64,000 bases of DNA from Neobacillus sp. YX16 (GCF_030123505.1 NZ_CP126115.1:1006001-1070000); one strand, 5' to 3'. Counted from the stretch's first letter, positions 44,966-55,002 are shown. Notes: generated by a model not told the origin, from the letters alone. Numbers and translations: made by a program.

Positions 44966-45877
44966 ATGAAATTAGATAAATTTAAAGGGATTATTCCTGC
45001 ATTTTATGCTTGCTATGATGATTTAGGAGAAATATCGGAGGATAGAACAAAAGACCTTTGTAACTATCTTTATGAAAAAGGGGTAAAAGGTTTATACGTA
45101 GGCGGCAGTTCGGGTGAATGTATTTACCAAAACCTTGAGGAGAGAAAAGCGACATTAAAATATGCCGCAGAAGCGCTAAAGGGAAAACTTACTTTAATTG
45201 CTCACGTTGGTGCGCCATCCACTAGAGAGAGTAGAATTTTAGCAAAATATGCCGAAGAGCTGGGCTATGATGCACTATCAGCTATTCCGCCAATCTATTT
45301 TAAGCTTCCTGAAAACTCTATCTATAAGTATTGGACGGAGATTATAGAATCAACTGAACTTCCGTTTATTATTTACAATATCCCGCAAACTACCGGGTAC
45401 AATCTTTCTATCAATCTTTTTAAGAAACTAATAGAGAATAAAAAGGTTATTGGAGTTAAAAATTCCTCTATGCCGGTAATGGATATTGAACGCTTTAAAG
45501 CTGCAGGTGGAGAAAACTTTATTGTATTTAATGGTCCAGATGAACAGTACGTTTCTGGAAGAATAATCGGTGCTGACAGCGGAATCGGTGGTACCTATGC
45601 AGCAATGCCAGAACTATTCTTAAAAGCTGAGGAGTTTGTGTCTTCTGGAAATTTTGAACAAGCGGGAAAAATCCAAAGAGATATAAACGACATCATTATT
45701 GCTTTATGTTCCCTTAATGGCCATATGTACTCTGTGATTAAGGAAGTTTTAAAATTAAGAGGAGTCAATGTTGGTAGTGTAAGAGGACCTCTTGAGCCAG
45801 TACACGGGGAAGATTTAAACAAGATTGAAAGAATTAAAGATTTAATTGATTCTGCCATTCTAAAATACGGAAGGTAA
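44966..45877 (+). CDS. nanA: N-acetylneuraminate lyase
   Basis: 303 aa from ATG 44966 (RBS AGGTGGGGAAG). DapA/NanA superfamily: GGSSGECIYQNLEERK, the tyrosine in IIYNIPQTTGYN, the Schiff-base lysine in VIGVKNSS, and FNGPDEQYVSGRIIGADSGIGGTY. It splits sialic acid to N-acetylmannosamine and pyruvate. NanE and NanK downstream decide for NanA over dihydrodipicolinate synthase. Confidence 0.93.
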   Translation: MKLDKFKGIIPAFYACYDDLGEISEDRTKDLCNYLYEKGVKGLYVGGSSGECIYQNLEERKATLKYAAEALKGKLTLIAHVGAPSTRESRILAKYAEELGYDALSAIPPIYFKLPENSIYKYWTEIIESTELPFIIYNIPQTTGYNLSINLFKKLIENKKVIGVKNSSMPVMDIERFKAAGGENFIVFNGPDEQYVSGRIIGADSGIGGTYAAMPELFLKAEEFVSSGNFEQAGKIQRDINDIIIALCSLNGHMYSVIKEVLKLRGVNVGSVRGPLEPVHGEDLNKIERIKDLIDSAILKYGR

Positions 45878-45881
45878 TGAA

Positions 45882-46520
45882 ATGAAGAAAAGAATTGTCT
45901 GCTTTGGCGATTCAAATACTTGGGGCTATGATGCAAATACGTTGGAAAGATTTCCAGAGGGCGTTAGATGGACTAGTCTTTTAGCTGAGCTTTTAGGTGA
46001 TGAATTTCAAGTAGTTGAAGAAGGGCTTTCAGGCAGAACAAGTGTTGTAGATGATCCTCTTTTTGAAGGATTAAATGCATTTACCTATATTCATCCATGC
46101 TTAATGAGTCATGCACCACTTGAGCTCGTTATTATCATGCTTGGCACAAATGACACGAAAGAAAGATTTAATCTTACTGCTTATAATATCGCTCAAGGGA
46201 TTGCCAGGCTTTCACTTAAAGCGAAAAATACACCTGCTGGGATAAAAGGCAGCTTTCCAAAGGTGTTAGTCATTGCCCCTCCCCCAATCGGTAAAGAATA
46301 CTATGAAACTAGCATAGGAAACTCAATGGGGATAAATTGTGATAGAAAATCAGAAGAAATGCCCATGTATTTAAAAGAATTACTAAAGATTCAGGGGACG
46401 GAATTCCTTGATACCAAGGGGTTCATCGTTATGAATACCATTGATTACATGCATCTGAATGAGGAAGGCCACAGGCTTTTATCAAAGCTTGTCTTCAATA
46501 AAATAAAAAATATTTTATAA
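45882..46520 (+). CDS. SGNH hydrolase, probable sialate O-acetylesterase
   Basis: 212 aa, cytoplasmic (no signal). Block I CFGDSNTWGY, GLSGRT, block III IIMLGTNDTKERF and block V YMHLNEEGHRLL. It belongs to the arylesterase-like SGNH group. Sitting second in the Nan operon, 4 nt after nanA, it likely removes O-acetyl groups from imported sialic acid so that NanA can act. That role is inferred from position. Confidence 0.82.
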   Translation: MKKRIVCFGDSNTWGYDANTLERFPEGVRWTSLLAELLGDEFQVVEEGLSGRTSVVDDPLFEGLNAFTYIHPCLMSHAPLELVIIMLGTNDTKERFNLTAYNIAQGIARLSLKAKNTPAGIKGSFPKVLVIAPPPIGKEYYETSIGNSMGINCDRKSEEMPMYLKELLKIQGTEFLDTKGFIVMNTIDYMHLNEEGHRLLSKLVFNKIKNIL

Positions 46521-46533
46521 AGGGGAGAAATCA

Positions 46534-47931
46534 ATGTTTAAAAAACGTTTTCTAGCTTTGACAGCAGCTGTCGTACTGGTACTTTCCATTCTTGCTGGGT
46601 GTACAGGAAAAGACCCTGTCAAAACAAGTGGAGATTCAAAATCAAAAAAGCAGGTTGAAATATCAGTTTGGCTGACACCTCAATGGAAAGGGGTTATGGA
46701 CCCTGCTGAAGAAGGAGCGGATTACGACAGTTTCTTCAAATATGCTGCTGAGAAATTTTCAAAGCAATATAAGGACCATGATGTAAAGGTGAACGTTCAA
46801 GTTGTTGCTGGAGATCAAAGGGATGAACTGTTAAACGTTAACCTTAATGGAGGCACTCCTCCAGATATTTTCTTCGAAAGCGTTTTCGCAATGGGAGACT
46901 ACGCACATAGAGGTGCACTCGTTCCATTAAATGACATTGTGGATGATGAAGCTAATAAAGATATTTCACAAAATTACTGGGATAGTGTAACTTTCGGTGA
47001 CGATGTCTATTTCTATCCATTCTCACATATGCCAGGTACTCTAGCTTATAACGCTGATATGTTCAAGGCTGCAGGTCTTGAGGAGTATCTTGGCAGCGAA
47101 AATGAAATAAAAACTTGGTCTCTTGCAGACTATGAAAAGATTCTTAAGACTTTAAAGACAGACCTGCCTAAAGATAAATATTCGAATGCATTTCCAATGG
47201 CATTGTACGCTCTAAATAATCAGGCAGACACTTGGAACCTTGCTTATTTAAGAATGTTTGGCAATGAGTTTTTTGATGAAAAAGGAAATCTTGTAATCGA
47301 TGATGCAAGAGGAGAAAAGGCTGCAGCATGGTTAAAGAAGATTTATAAAGATGGATTAACGAATCCTGGTGTTGAATCAGTATCCTCAAATGATGTAAAT
47401 GCAATGTTCCAGAATCAGCAGCTTGCAATCAGCTTTACAAACTCAGTTTTATTTAACAATGCAAAAGCGGATATGGAAAGCGGTAAGACACCTAAATTTG
47501 ATATAAGACTAGCTAACATCCCATCTGAAAGTGGAGACCCTTTGACTTTCACTTATGTTACTGGTGCAGCAGTGTTTAATACTGAAGATGAAACTAGAAT
47601 TAAGGTTAGTAAGGATTTTGTTAAATTCTTCTCGACTGATCCTGAATTAGTGAAAGCTTCCAAAAACGGTGTTCCTGTTAGAACTTCTGTAGCTGAAGAA
47701 TTCAAAACAGAAAAGCCTTTATTCGAAGCATACGATAAAAATGCAAAATATATGTTTAATTTCACAGGAAACGTCCCTGGATACAGCCAATTAAGACAGG
47801 TTCTATATCCGGAGCTTCAAGCCCTCTATACTGGACAAAAGTCAGCAGCAGAGGCTGTTAAAAGTTATCAAGAAAATGGTAATAAAGTGATTGAAGAGTC
47901 AAAAGCAAATTCAGTAATTTTTAATAAATAA
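46534..47931 (+). CDS. ABC transporter substrate-binding lipoprotein, sialic acid inferred
   Basis: 465 aa. Lipoprotein signal ending LAGC (Cys near residue 23), then a family-1 binding protein: ISVWLTPQWKGVMDP, GTPPDIFFESVFAMGDYA, FYPFSHMPGTLAYNADMFKAAG. RBS AAGGGGAG. It feeds the permeases at 48.0-49.8 kb. It is not closely similar to the GalNAc-cluster binding protein. Confidence 0.9.
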   Translation: MFKKRFLALTAAVVLVLSILAGCTGKDPVKTSGDSKSKKQVEISVWLTPQWKGVMDPAEEGADYDSFFKYAAEKFSKQYKDHDVKVNVQVVAGDQRDELLNVNLNGGTPPDIFFESVFAMGDYAHRGALVPLNDIVDDEANKDISQNYWDSVTFGDDVYFYPFSHMPGTLAYNADMFKAAGLEEYLGSENEIKTWSLADYEKILKTLKTDLPKDKYSNAFPMALYALNNQADTWNLAYLRMFGNEFFDEKGNLVIDDARGEKAAAWLKKIYKDGLTNPGVESVSSNDVNAMFQNQQLAISFTNSVLFNNAKADMESGKTPKFDIRLANIPSESGDPLTFTYVTGAAVFNTEDETRIKVSKDFVKFFSTDPELVKASKNGVPVRTSVAEEFKTEKPLFEAYDKNAKYMFNFTGNVPGYSQLRQVLYPELQALYTGQKSAAEAVKSYQENGNKVIEESKANSVIFNK

Positions 47932-47949
47932 ACCCTGCATGCAATGACT

Positions 47950-47994
47950 TATGGCTTTCTAAAGCCTTTATAAATGGGGTTTTAGAAAGCCATA
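47950..47994 (+). promoter_or_regulatory. 14-bp hairpin between binding protein and permease
   Basis: TATGGCTTTCTAAA (47950-47963) and TTTAGAAAGCCATA (47981-47994) are exact reverse complements, loop 17 nt, without a T-run. It likely shields the 3' end of the binding-protein message and so tilts expression toward it. The same arrangement occurs at 2159-2190. Confidence 0.7.
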
Positions 47995-48013
47995 GAAAGG
48001 TAAGGGAAAGCCA

Positions 48014-48889
48014 ATGAGAATCAATAGGGACTCTATTAAAGAAAATTTAACCGGATATTTGTTTATTGCGCCGCAGTTATTGCTTTTTCTAGTATTTGTT
48101 GTGTATCCAATTATTGAAGGTATCAGGCTAAGTTTGTATAGAATTAATTATCAAACAGAAACTTTTATTGGTTTTGAAAACTATAATAGATTATTTTCAG
48201 ATCCTGTATTTGTTAAGTCTACTATTAACACGGTTATTTTTGTCGTATTTATTGTCGCATTAACCGTAATCTTTGCTCTTTTCGTTTCATCAGCTATTTT
48301 TGATAAAAATGCAAAATACGTGTCCTTTATTAGGGGCAGTTATTATATTCCCGTTATGGTTTCTATGGTTGTAATGAGCATGGTATGGAGCTTTCTCTTA
48401 AATCCAGCCAATGGACTTATTCCGTATGCTGCAAGGCAGTTGGAATTATCATCGGTAAATTTTTTAGGGGATACAAATCTTGTTCTGCCAGTTATCATTT
48501 TTGTTACATTTGCAACCAACGTAGGTTCGGCAATCATTTTGTACGTAGCTTCGATGATTGGTGTACCGAAGGATGTTTTTGAAGCAGCTGAAATCGATGG
48601 GGCAAGCAGGCTCGAAATCATATTTAAAATCCTTATTCCAATGGTTAAGCCTACCACAATCTATATTATTATTATGAACATTATTGCTGTGTTGAAGATA
48701 TTCGTTGTCATTCAGCTATTAACAGGCGGCGGACCGAACAATGCGTCTACAACACTGATGTATTTCTTATATAATAACGCCTTTAAATACAATCAGCTTG
48801 GTATTGCCTCTGCTGTTGGTGTAATCATGTTCTTAATTGCACTCGTATTATCTATTCCACAGTTAAGAGCTATGTTTAAGAAGGATTAG
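48014..48889 (+). CDS. sugar ABC transporter permease (MalF type)
   Basis: 291 aa, six membrane helices starting LTGYLFIAPQLLLFLVFVVYP. EAA loop VFEAAEIDGASRLEIIFKILIPMVKP. Partner of the next gene. No ATPase in the cluster. Confidence 0.92.
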   Translation: MRINRDSIKENLTGYLFIAPQLLLFLVFVVYPIIEGIRLSLYRINYQTETFIGFENYNRLFSDPVFVKSTINTVIFVVFIVALTVIFALFVSSAIFDKNAKYVSFIRGSYYIPVMVSMVVMSMVWSFLLNPANGLIPYAARQLELSSVNFLGDTNLVLPVIIFVTFATNVGSAIILYVASMIGVPKDVFEAAEIDGASRLEIIFKILIPMVKPTTIYIIIMNIIAVLKIFVVIQLLTGGGPNNASTTLMYFLYNNAFKYNQLGIASAVGVIMFLIALVLSIPQLRAMFKKD

Positions 48890-48892
48890 GGG

Positions 48893-49750
48893 ATGATGGG
48901 TATGTTTGGAAAAAGAAATAAAAATAAGAAAAAGAAAGAAAAAATTGACATCGTATTAAATAGCCTGGTAATTCTCTTTGCTGTGCTTAACCTATTCCCT
49001 CTATACTGGCTGTTTACAAGCTCCTTAAAGAACAGCTCGGATGTTGTAAAAATGCCGCCGGATTGGTTTCCAAAGACAATTACCTTTAGCAACTATGTAG
49101 ATGTTTTTAATAATCAGCCTGCATTTAGATGGGCGTTTAATAGTATTTTTGTTTCTCTCGTCTCTACTATTGCTCTAATCATTGTAAGCTGCCTTGCTGC
49201 TTATGCATTTTCAAAGCTTAAGTTTAAAGGGAAGAATGTTATTTTCATTATTTTCATTTCAAGTCTAATGGTTCCAAAAGAAGTTATGATTGTTCCTTTA
49301 TTTAGGATCATTCAAGATTTGGGGATGGTAAATAGTCTTAATGGTATGATATGGCCGAATGTGGCCACAGCGTTTGGAGTATTTATGCTGAAAGGTTTCT
49401 TTGACAGCATTCCAGATTCATTAAGGGAATCGGCAAAAATTGACGGAGCTAGTGAATTTACTGTTTTCTATAGAATTATGCTTCCAATGGTGAAACCAGG
49501 TATAGGTGCTTTATTTATACTAAATTTTGTTCAAGTTTGGAATGACTATTTATGGCAATTAGTTGTAGGCCAAGATGAGAATTCGAAGACTTTGATGGTA
49601 GGTATTGCAACATTGATGCAAGACTTAAATCCAAACTTTGCTTATAAGATGGCAGGAGCAACAGTAGCTGCTGTTCCAATGCTTCTTATCTTTATTTTCT
49701 TCCAAAGGTACTTTACTAGTGGAATTTCGATCGGAGCAGTCAAAGAATAA
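48893..49750 (+). CDS. sugar ABC transporter permease (MalG type)
   Basis: 285 aa from ATG 48893 (alternative ATG 48902, both 4-12 nt after the previous stop). A lysine-rich N-terminus (KRNKNKKKKEK) precedes six helices. EAA loop LRESAKIDGASEFTVFYRIMLPMVKP and the C-terminal FTSGISIGAVKE are typical. Confidence 0.92.
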   Translation: MMGMFGKRNKNKKKKEKIDIVLNSLVILFAVLNLFPLYWLFTSSLKNSSDVVKMPPDWFPKTITFSNYVDVFNNQPAFRWAFNSIFVSLVSTIALIIVSCLAAYAFSKLKFKGKNVIFIIFISSLMVPKEVMIVPLFRIIQDLGMVNSLNGMIWPNVATAFGVFMLKGFFDSIPDSLRESAKIDGASEFTVFYRIMLPMVKPGIGALFILNFVQVWNDYLWQLVVGQDENSKTLMVGIATLMQDLNPNFAYKMAGATVAAVPMLLIFIFFQRYFTSGISIGAVKE

Positions 49751-49774
49751 ATTTTCAGCTTGGAGATGCTTTTT

Positions 49775-50482
49775 ATGAATAACAAAGATAAAATATTTGA
49801 ACAAATCAAAGGGAAACTAATTGTTTCCTGCCAAGCCCTTCCTGAGGAACCGCTTCATAGCCCTTCTATAATGGGGAGAATGGCGTATGCTGCAATGCTC
49901 GGAGGAGCTTGTGGTATTAGAGCAAATAGCGTAGAAGACATAAGAGAAATCAAAAAGACAGTTGATTTACCGATTATCGGTATCATTAAACGTGTTTATG
50001 AAGGATCAGAAGTTTTTATCACTCCGACTATGGAAGAAATTGATCTTCTCTATAAAGAAGGAGTCGATATTATTGCATTAGATGCTACCAATAGGGTGAG
50101 ACCAGATGGTAAGTTCATAAGTGAAGTATTTCCGATGATAAAACAAAAGTATAATGGCCAAATTTTTATGGCAGATTGTTCAACTTATGAAGAAGCGCAA
50201 TTAGCCTATGAATTAGGATTTGATTGTATTGGTACAACGTTAAGCGGATATACCGAATACACGCTTGGCAGGCATTTACCTGATGTAGAATTAATTGAAA
50301 GAATCGTTAAGGATATTAATGTTCCGGTTATTGCTGAAGGCGGTATTTGGACTCCGGAGGAACTTAAGACTGTTTTTAATCGAGGAGTTCATACAGCAGT
50401 TGTTGGAACTGCGATCACAAGACCAATGGAAATTACTAAGAGATTTATTAATGCGATTAAAAGTGAATGTCATAACTGTTAA
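49775..50482 (+). CDS. nanE: N-acetylmannosamine-6-phosphate 2-epimerase
   Basis: 235 aa from ATG 49775 (RBS TTGGAGATG). NanE signatures: LIVSCQALPEEPLHSPSIM, ACGIRANSVEDI, IIGIIKRVY, IIALDATNRVRPDG, VIAEGGIWTPEE and VVGTAITRP. Converts ManNAc-6-P to GlcNAc-6-P. Confidence 0.96.
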   Translation: MNNKDKIFEQIKGKLIVSCQALPEEPLHSPSIMGRMAYAAMLGGACGIRANSVEDIREIKKTVDLPIIGIIKRVYEGSEVFITPTMEEIDLLYKEGVDIIALDATNRVRPDGKFISEVFPMIKQKYNGQIFMADCSTYEEAQLAYELGFDCIGTTLSGYTEYTLGRHLPDVELIERIVKDINVPVIAEGGIWTPEELKTVFNRGVHTAVVGTAITRPMEITKRFINAIKSECHNC

Positions 50483-50552
50483 CAAATAGATCCCCGAGTT
50501 TTCTCGCGGGATTTATGCCGCCTATGGCGGTTATATGTAAAGGGTGAGTGAA

Positions 50553-51440
50553 GTGAAAATATTAGCTGTAGATATCGGAGGCACATCCATAAAGCTTGGT
50601 ATTTCTGATGAACAAGGAAATATTGATGTATATAGAGAAATTAATACGGAAAGTAAAAAAGGCGGAAAGCATGTAGTTGAAAAACTCATTAAAGTCATGT
50701 CAGAATACGAAGGACTTGATGCTATCGGAATAAGCACTGCTGGACAAGTTGATAGTAAGGAAGGGTATATTATTTATGCCAATGGAAATATTCCAGACTA
50801 TACCGGCACTAGATTAAAAGAAATAATAGAGGGAAAATTCAAGGTTCCTGTTAAAATGGAAAATGATGTCAATGCAGCAGCTTTAGGCGAAGAGTATTTT
50901 GGTGCTGGCAAGGAATTTAAGGACTTTCTTTGTTTGACTTATGGAACAGGTATTGGCGGTGCCATCGTAATTAATTCCAAAATATATAAAGGCCATAATG
51001 GTGTTGCGGCTGAATTTGGGCACATCATTACTCACCCATTAGGAAATACCTGTAACTGCGGCGGAAAAGGTTGTTATGAAACATACGCTTCGACAACAGC
51101 CTTAGTAAGAAAGGCTAAAGAAATTGATTCAGATTGTATAAATGGTAAAGTTATCTTTGAAAAAATAAATCAAGGAAATAGCAGATTAGCAAGGGTTGTT
51201 GATGAGTGGGTTTTTGAAGCAGCCTTAGGTCTAACCTCCTTAATTCATATATTCAACCCGCCTGCCATAATTATTGGCGGAGGAGTAATGGAACAGGAAA
51301 AGCTTGTGCACATGGTTTCAACTAAAGTAAAAGAGCTTACAATGGAGAGTTTTTCTGAGGTGAAAATAATGAAGGCCTCTCTTGGAAATAAAGCGGGAAT
51401 TCTTGGTGCAGTTTCACTGCATTTAAGAAGTGGGTACTAG
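50553..51440 (+). CDS. nanK: N-acetylmannosamine kinase (ROK family)
   Basis: 295 aa from GTG 50553 (RBS AAAGGGTG); an upstream GTG at 50544 is less well spaced. ATP loop [13 protein letters not shown], catalytic [24 protein letters not shown] and the intact zinc motif [10 protein letters not shown]. It phosphorylates ManNAc for NanE. A weak hairpin (near 50490-50530) separates it from nanE. Confidence 0.92.
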   Translation: MKILAVDIGGTSIKLGISDEQGNIDVYREINTESKKGGKHVVEKLIKVMSEYEGLDAIGISTAGQVDSKEGYIIYANGNIPDYTGTRLKEIIEGKFKVPVKMENDVNAAALGEEYFGAGKEFKDFLCLTYGTGIGGAIVINSKIYKGHNGVAAEFGHIITHPLGNTCNCGGKGCYETYASTTALVRKAKEIDSDCINGKVIFEKINQGNSRLARVVDEWVFEAALGLTSLIHIFNPPAIIIGGGVMEQEKLVHMVSTKVKELTMESFSEVKIMKASLGNKAGILGAVSLHLRSGY

Positions 51441-51452
51441 GAGGTTTGCTTA

Positions 51453-52307
51453 ATGGCAAAAGTAGATATATTTTCACTTATCCGTTCAAGATATAATGCA
51501 TTTACGAATACAGAAAAGAAAGTAGCAGATTACATCCTCGAAAATATGAAAGATGTAATCTACATGTCCATCACTGACCTTGCTGATGCTTGTCAGGTTG
51601 GGGAGTCTAGCGTATTTAGGTTTTGTAAAACAATGAAGCTAAAAGGCTATCAAGAGTTTAAAATTGCTCTGGCACACAGCATATCACATGGTGAAGAAAC
51701 GAATCAGATTTCAGGACATATAACGATGCAGGACACGATAGAAGAAGTATCCTCAAAGATATTATCCACCAATGTCAGCGCGCTGACAGAAACATTTAAC
51801 CTGATAAATGGAACCGATATTTCTAATGCAGTCGATAGGATGATCCAGGCCGAAAGAATTCATTTCTTTGGAGTAGGTTCTTCTTTAATGACAGCTATGG
51901 AAGCAAAGAATAAGTTTATTAGGATTATCAATAAAACGGAGTGTTCATTGGATCCCCATCTGCAAATCATGTCGGCCGCCTTGATGTCAGAAAAGGATGT
52001 TGCTGTCGTAATTTCGTATTCAGGGTCAACTAAAGATACCATTGCAGTGGCAAAGGTTGCAAAAGAAAGAGGAGCATTGGTCATCGCTATCACTCGATTT
52101 GCAAAATCACCTTTGACCAATAACGCTGATATTACCTTACTTTGTGGAGCTAATGAAGGTCCGCTTCAAGGGGGAAGTTTATCTGCTAAGCTAGCCCAGC
52201 TTTATCTATTAGACATTCTCTATATGGAGTATTTTAGGAGGACGAACAAGGAGTCCATTCTTAATAAAGAAAGTACGGCAAAAGCAGTTATTGAGAAGAT
52301 GCTTTAA
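51453..52307 (+). CDS. nanR: RpiR-family regulator of the sialic-acid cluster
   Basis: 284 aa. N-terminal HTH_6 domain (residues 1-77: FTNTEKKVADYILEN, MSITDLADACQVGESSVFRFCKTMKLKGYQEFKIAL) and a C-terminal SIS domain (IHFFGVGSSL, VVISYSGSTKDTIAVAK) that senses a sugar phosphate. Last gene of the operon, 12 nt after nanK. The ligand is probably ManNAc-6-P or GlcNAc-6-P. Confidence 0.88.
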   Translation: MAKVDIFSLIRSRYNAFTNTEKKVADYILENMKDVIYMSITDLADACQVGESSVFRFCKTMKLKGYQEFKIALAHSISHGEETNQISGHITMQDTIEEVSSKILSTNVSALTETFNLINGTDISNAVDRMIQAERIHFFGVGSSLMTAMEAKNKFIRIINKTECSLDPHLQIMSAALMSEKDVAVVISYSGSTKDTIAVAKVAKERGALVIAITRFAKSPLTNNADITLLCGANEGPLQGGSLSAKLAQLYLLDILYMEYFRRTNKESILNKESTAKAVIEKML

Positions 52308-52354
52308 TACTTCAAAAAAAACATATGGTGTGAATCATATGTTTTTTTGAAGTA
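52308..52354. terminator. bidirectional terminator after the sialic-acid operon
   Basis: Arms 52308-52327 and 52336-52354 pair over about 19 bp, with eight A on one arm and seven T on the other. Serves the Nan operon and the convergent lyase-like gene. Confidence 0.85.
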
Positions 52355-52385
52355 TAGAATTTAGGTTTTATTAGGGTGTTTTCAT

Positions 52386-53954
52386 TCAGTCAGAAGGATT
52401 GGCTTCATGTATTTGATTCATTTGTATATCTTGGACACCTGCCCCAACCTCGATAGCTTTTGGTGTGGTGTCCTCCATTCTGGAGTTACTAATCCAGACA
52501 GAATCAGCCCGATTTTCTCCTCCGTAAACTTTTATAGATGCACTGGCACTTTTAAAACCCTTTAGTGAAATATTATTTAATACCACATTCCTAGCTCGGT
52601 ACTGTACGGCAATAACGGGGTTCCCTTTATAATCGTAATCCGGGTCGCCAATCAACGTAAAATGGTTGATCACGACATTTTTATAGGCAGACACAACCAA
52701 TCCACGTGGGGTGGAATCTTTATATAATTCAGTAAAAACCGGCATAATAGCTGCAAGATTTATAGCAGAAATATTATATGCTGATTTTGACTCGATATCT
52801 GTACTTTTGTGGTGCCCGATATGTCGGAAGTTATAGGAACGATTATCGTTTACTGAGATATGACCAACGATTTGAATATTTGAGGCAGCTGACGAGTTCT
52901 GATGGGCTTTTACTTCAATACCTCCAAAGCATCTGGCTGAAGAATTATTAACCAAAAGCACATTCCTTGAACCATCATCGACTTCAAACCCATTAGAATT
53001 TGAAAAACCCTTCTGATGGGCACGACCCCTCGGGTCACACATATGTGAATTTGAAATAAAAATATAATCGCTATGATGGGTCGTTATCCCGTCATCTCCA
53101 AAACCATAACCAGTTAAACCATCCAGCCAAACATATTTACTCCCGCCTCGAGCGCGGAATCCATCTCCAGCATAATTGTATAAAGTTGACGAAATATCAA
53201 AGCAATGGAGCCCAGGATTGATCGCTTCAACATCCTTCACCCAGCCATAAGTGACATTCGCATAGGTTAAGCAGCTTGAATGATTGCCCCAGGTACTTGT
53301 CTTTTTTACAGCCCCGAGTCTTTCGACATTCCAATCAAGCGTCATTCCCTGAACGAACAAATGATGATTCCCTTTCCAATGATTTGCATTGGTAATTAAT
53401 CGATTTCCTTTTGGAGAATTGTCATGTAGCTTAATCGTTGTTTTACCTTTTCCAGCCCCTGCGAGATAGGTCCATGATGGCAAGCAAATTCCTTTCGTAA
53501 TAAATATGCCTTCTGGAACTTTTAGTTTAACAAATCCCTTTCCTATCGCTTTTTTAAAAGCAGCTGTGTTATCTGTTTTTCCATCCCCAATACCGCCATA
53601 ATCCTCAATATTTACCTCCCTGGTAATTCTGCTCATTAAGACTTCGTACTCGTCATCCAGTTTCGGCTTCCATTCAGGATACACATTCCCTTTAGAATCG
53701 ACGTAAGTTTGTGTAGGCTCCAAAATGGTATACAACTTGGTAAATAATCGAAACAGTCTCTCTATAATCTTTTTCGAAAAAGGAACTTTGATAGGTGTCT
53801 TGTTGAATGGAGGTACCGGCTTATTCTCACGGCATTGATGAAATAGCTGTTCTGTCTCTGTTATGGATTTTTCTATATCAAGAGGTTTTCCGGTAATTTC
53901 AAAAAGCAATTCCCCATTTTCTCTCGGGTCATGGAATTTATTGAAATTCATCAT
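52386..53954 (-). CDS. right-handed beta-helix protein (pectate lyase-3 type)
   Basis: 522 aa. The diagnostic pectate_lyase_3 start VNIEDYGGIGDGKTDNTAAFKKAI lies near residue 115, followed by parallel beta-helix repeats rich in small and aromatic residues (HSDYIFISNSHMCD, NVLLVNNSSARCFGGIEVK). There is no signal peptide; the first 110 residues are unassigned. Likely a polysaccharide lyase or glycosidase (GH28/PL-like); such folds also occur in phage tail spikes. It faces the sialic-acid operon tail to tail. Confidence 0.82.
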   Translation of the reverse strand: MMNFNKFHDPRENGELLFEITGKPLDIEKSITETEQLFHQCRENKPVPPFNKTPIKVPFSKKIIERLFRLFTKLYTILEPTQTYVDSKGNVYPEWKPKLDDEYEVLMSRITREVNIEDYGGIGDGKTDNTAAFKKAIGKGFVKLKVPEGIFITKGICLPSWTYLAGAGKGKTTIKLHDNSPKGNRLITNANHWKGNHHLFVQGMTLDWNVERLGAVKKTSTWGNHSSCLTYANVTYGWVKDVEAINPGLHCFDISSTLYNYAGDGFRARGGSKYVWLDGLTGYGFGDDGITTHHSDYIFISNSHMCDPRGRAHQKGFSNSNGFEVDDGSRNVLLVNNSSARCFGGIEVKAHQNSSAASNIQIVGHISVNDNRSYNFRHIGHHKSTDIESKSAYNISAINLAAIMPVFTELYKDSTPRGLVVSAYKNVVINHFTLIGDPDYDYKGNPVIAVQYRARNVVLNNISLKGFKSASASIKVYGGENRADSVWISNSRMEDTTPKAIEVGAGVQDIQMNQIHEANPSD

Positions 53955-54119
53955 TCTTCTTCACTCCAAGAAAAAAACATTAATAAAACTATTATTGCCG
54001 ATTAGTAGGAAAAGCTCTAGTAAAAGAGGAAAACTGAATTTTTTGTGAACATTAGAGGTCGAGGCTTAGGTATATAGAATACATACTGTGAACGTTACTT
54101 AGCATCCTTTCCTATTTTT

Positions 54120-54866
54120 CTAAATATAAAATCCTGCCGCTAACATTCCAATTGGAAAGCTTCCTGCAATGCATAGCCTTGCTAAGCTAACCTTACCATA
54201 TAAGATAACGGTGCCAATTTTATGATCCCAAGTGGACATTCCTCTCCCCTTTAAATCTCTGTAGGATAAAAAGAAGCAAATAATATTAAGTAAAGGGATA
54301 CCGAGTCCCATTCCTAAAACATTTACAAAAAAACTTCGTTTAAAGGCTGTTATAAAATTGAGTCTTTCCCCATTCACACTTTTGATTTTAGTATTTAAGA
54401 AAGCCCTTCCAAAAGTATTGCCAAAAATAGAAATGATAGCAGGTTCAAAGATAATCCAAAGAAATAAACTAAAGATAAATATATTAAAATTTGAGGTTTC
54501 AGCAATGAATGTTGGGAAAAGAATCGATACGGATATGATGAAAATGATGGAAAATAAGGAAAGGTCAAAAAATCTAGCAAGGTATCGGACATAAGGTCTT
54601 CCAAATGGATAGGTAGCTTCTAGATACTCTTCTCTTGTTTTGAATTTATCCGGAAGTAGATGGATTCTTGTAGATTCAAAAATACTATCTGAAAATATCT
54701 CTACACTTTTTGCCATTTGCCAACAGTTCATGGATTTGTTCCAGACGAAGGTATCACCTGATAGGACATTTTGCTCTATCAATTTTTTTAATTCAAATAA
54801 ACAGACGGGTCCTTGCTGCTGAGAATCTTGAATAAAAAACCAAACGTTTTCGTTATCTGATTCCAT
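54120..54866 (-). CDS. GYF_2/RDD-domain membrane protein
   Basis: 248 aa from ATG 54866 (RBS GGGGGA). Residues about 5-55 form a GYF_2 domain (WFFIQDSQQQGPVCLFELKKLIEQNVLSGDTFVW). An RDD domain with three to four helices follows (VRYLARFFDLSLFSIIF, GNTFGRAFLNTKIKSVNG). RDD proteins are membrane proteins of poorly known, possibly transport-related, function. Confidence 0.85.
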   Translation of the reverse strand: MESDNENVWFFIQDSQQQGPVCLFELKKLIEQNVLSGDTFVWNKSMNCWQMAKSVEIFSDSIFESTRIHLLPDKFKTREEYLEATYPFGRPYVRYLARFFDLSLFSIIFIISVSILFPTFIAETSNFNIFIFSLFLWIIFEPAIISIFGNTFGRAFLNTKIKSVNGERLNFITAFKRSFFVNVLGMGLGIPLLNIICFFLSYRDLKGRGMSTWDHKIGTVILYGKVSLARLCIAGSFPIGMLAAGFYI

Positions 54867-55002
54867 TTCATCGTCCCCCAATTAGGTAAATTATACCACG
54901 TGCAGTTTATGACCATTTTTGTCAGTTTTGTGTATTTTGTGTATTTTGAATATTTATTGACCATTAGCTCAAAATACTAACATACGTTCGGAGGTGAAAG
55001 CT

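Noticed and set aside
54075..54100. GTGAACGTTAC upstream of the beta-helix gene as a cre site
   Set aside because: Only about two thirds of the consensus fits and it lies about 130 bp from the start codon; too weak to claim.
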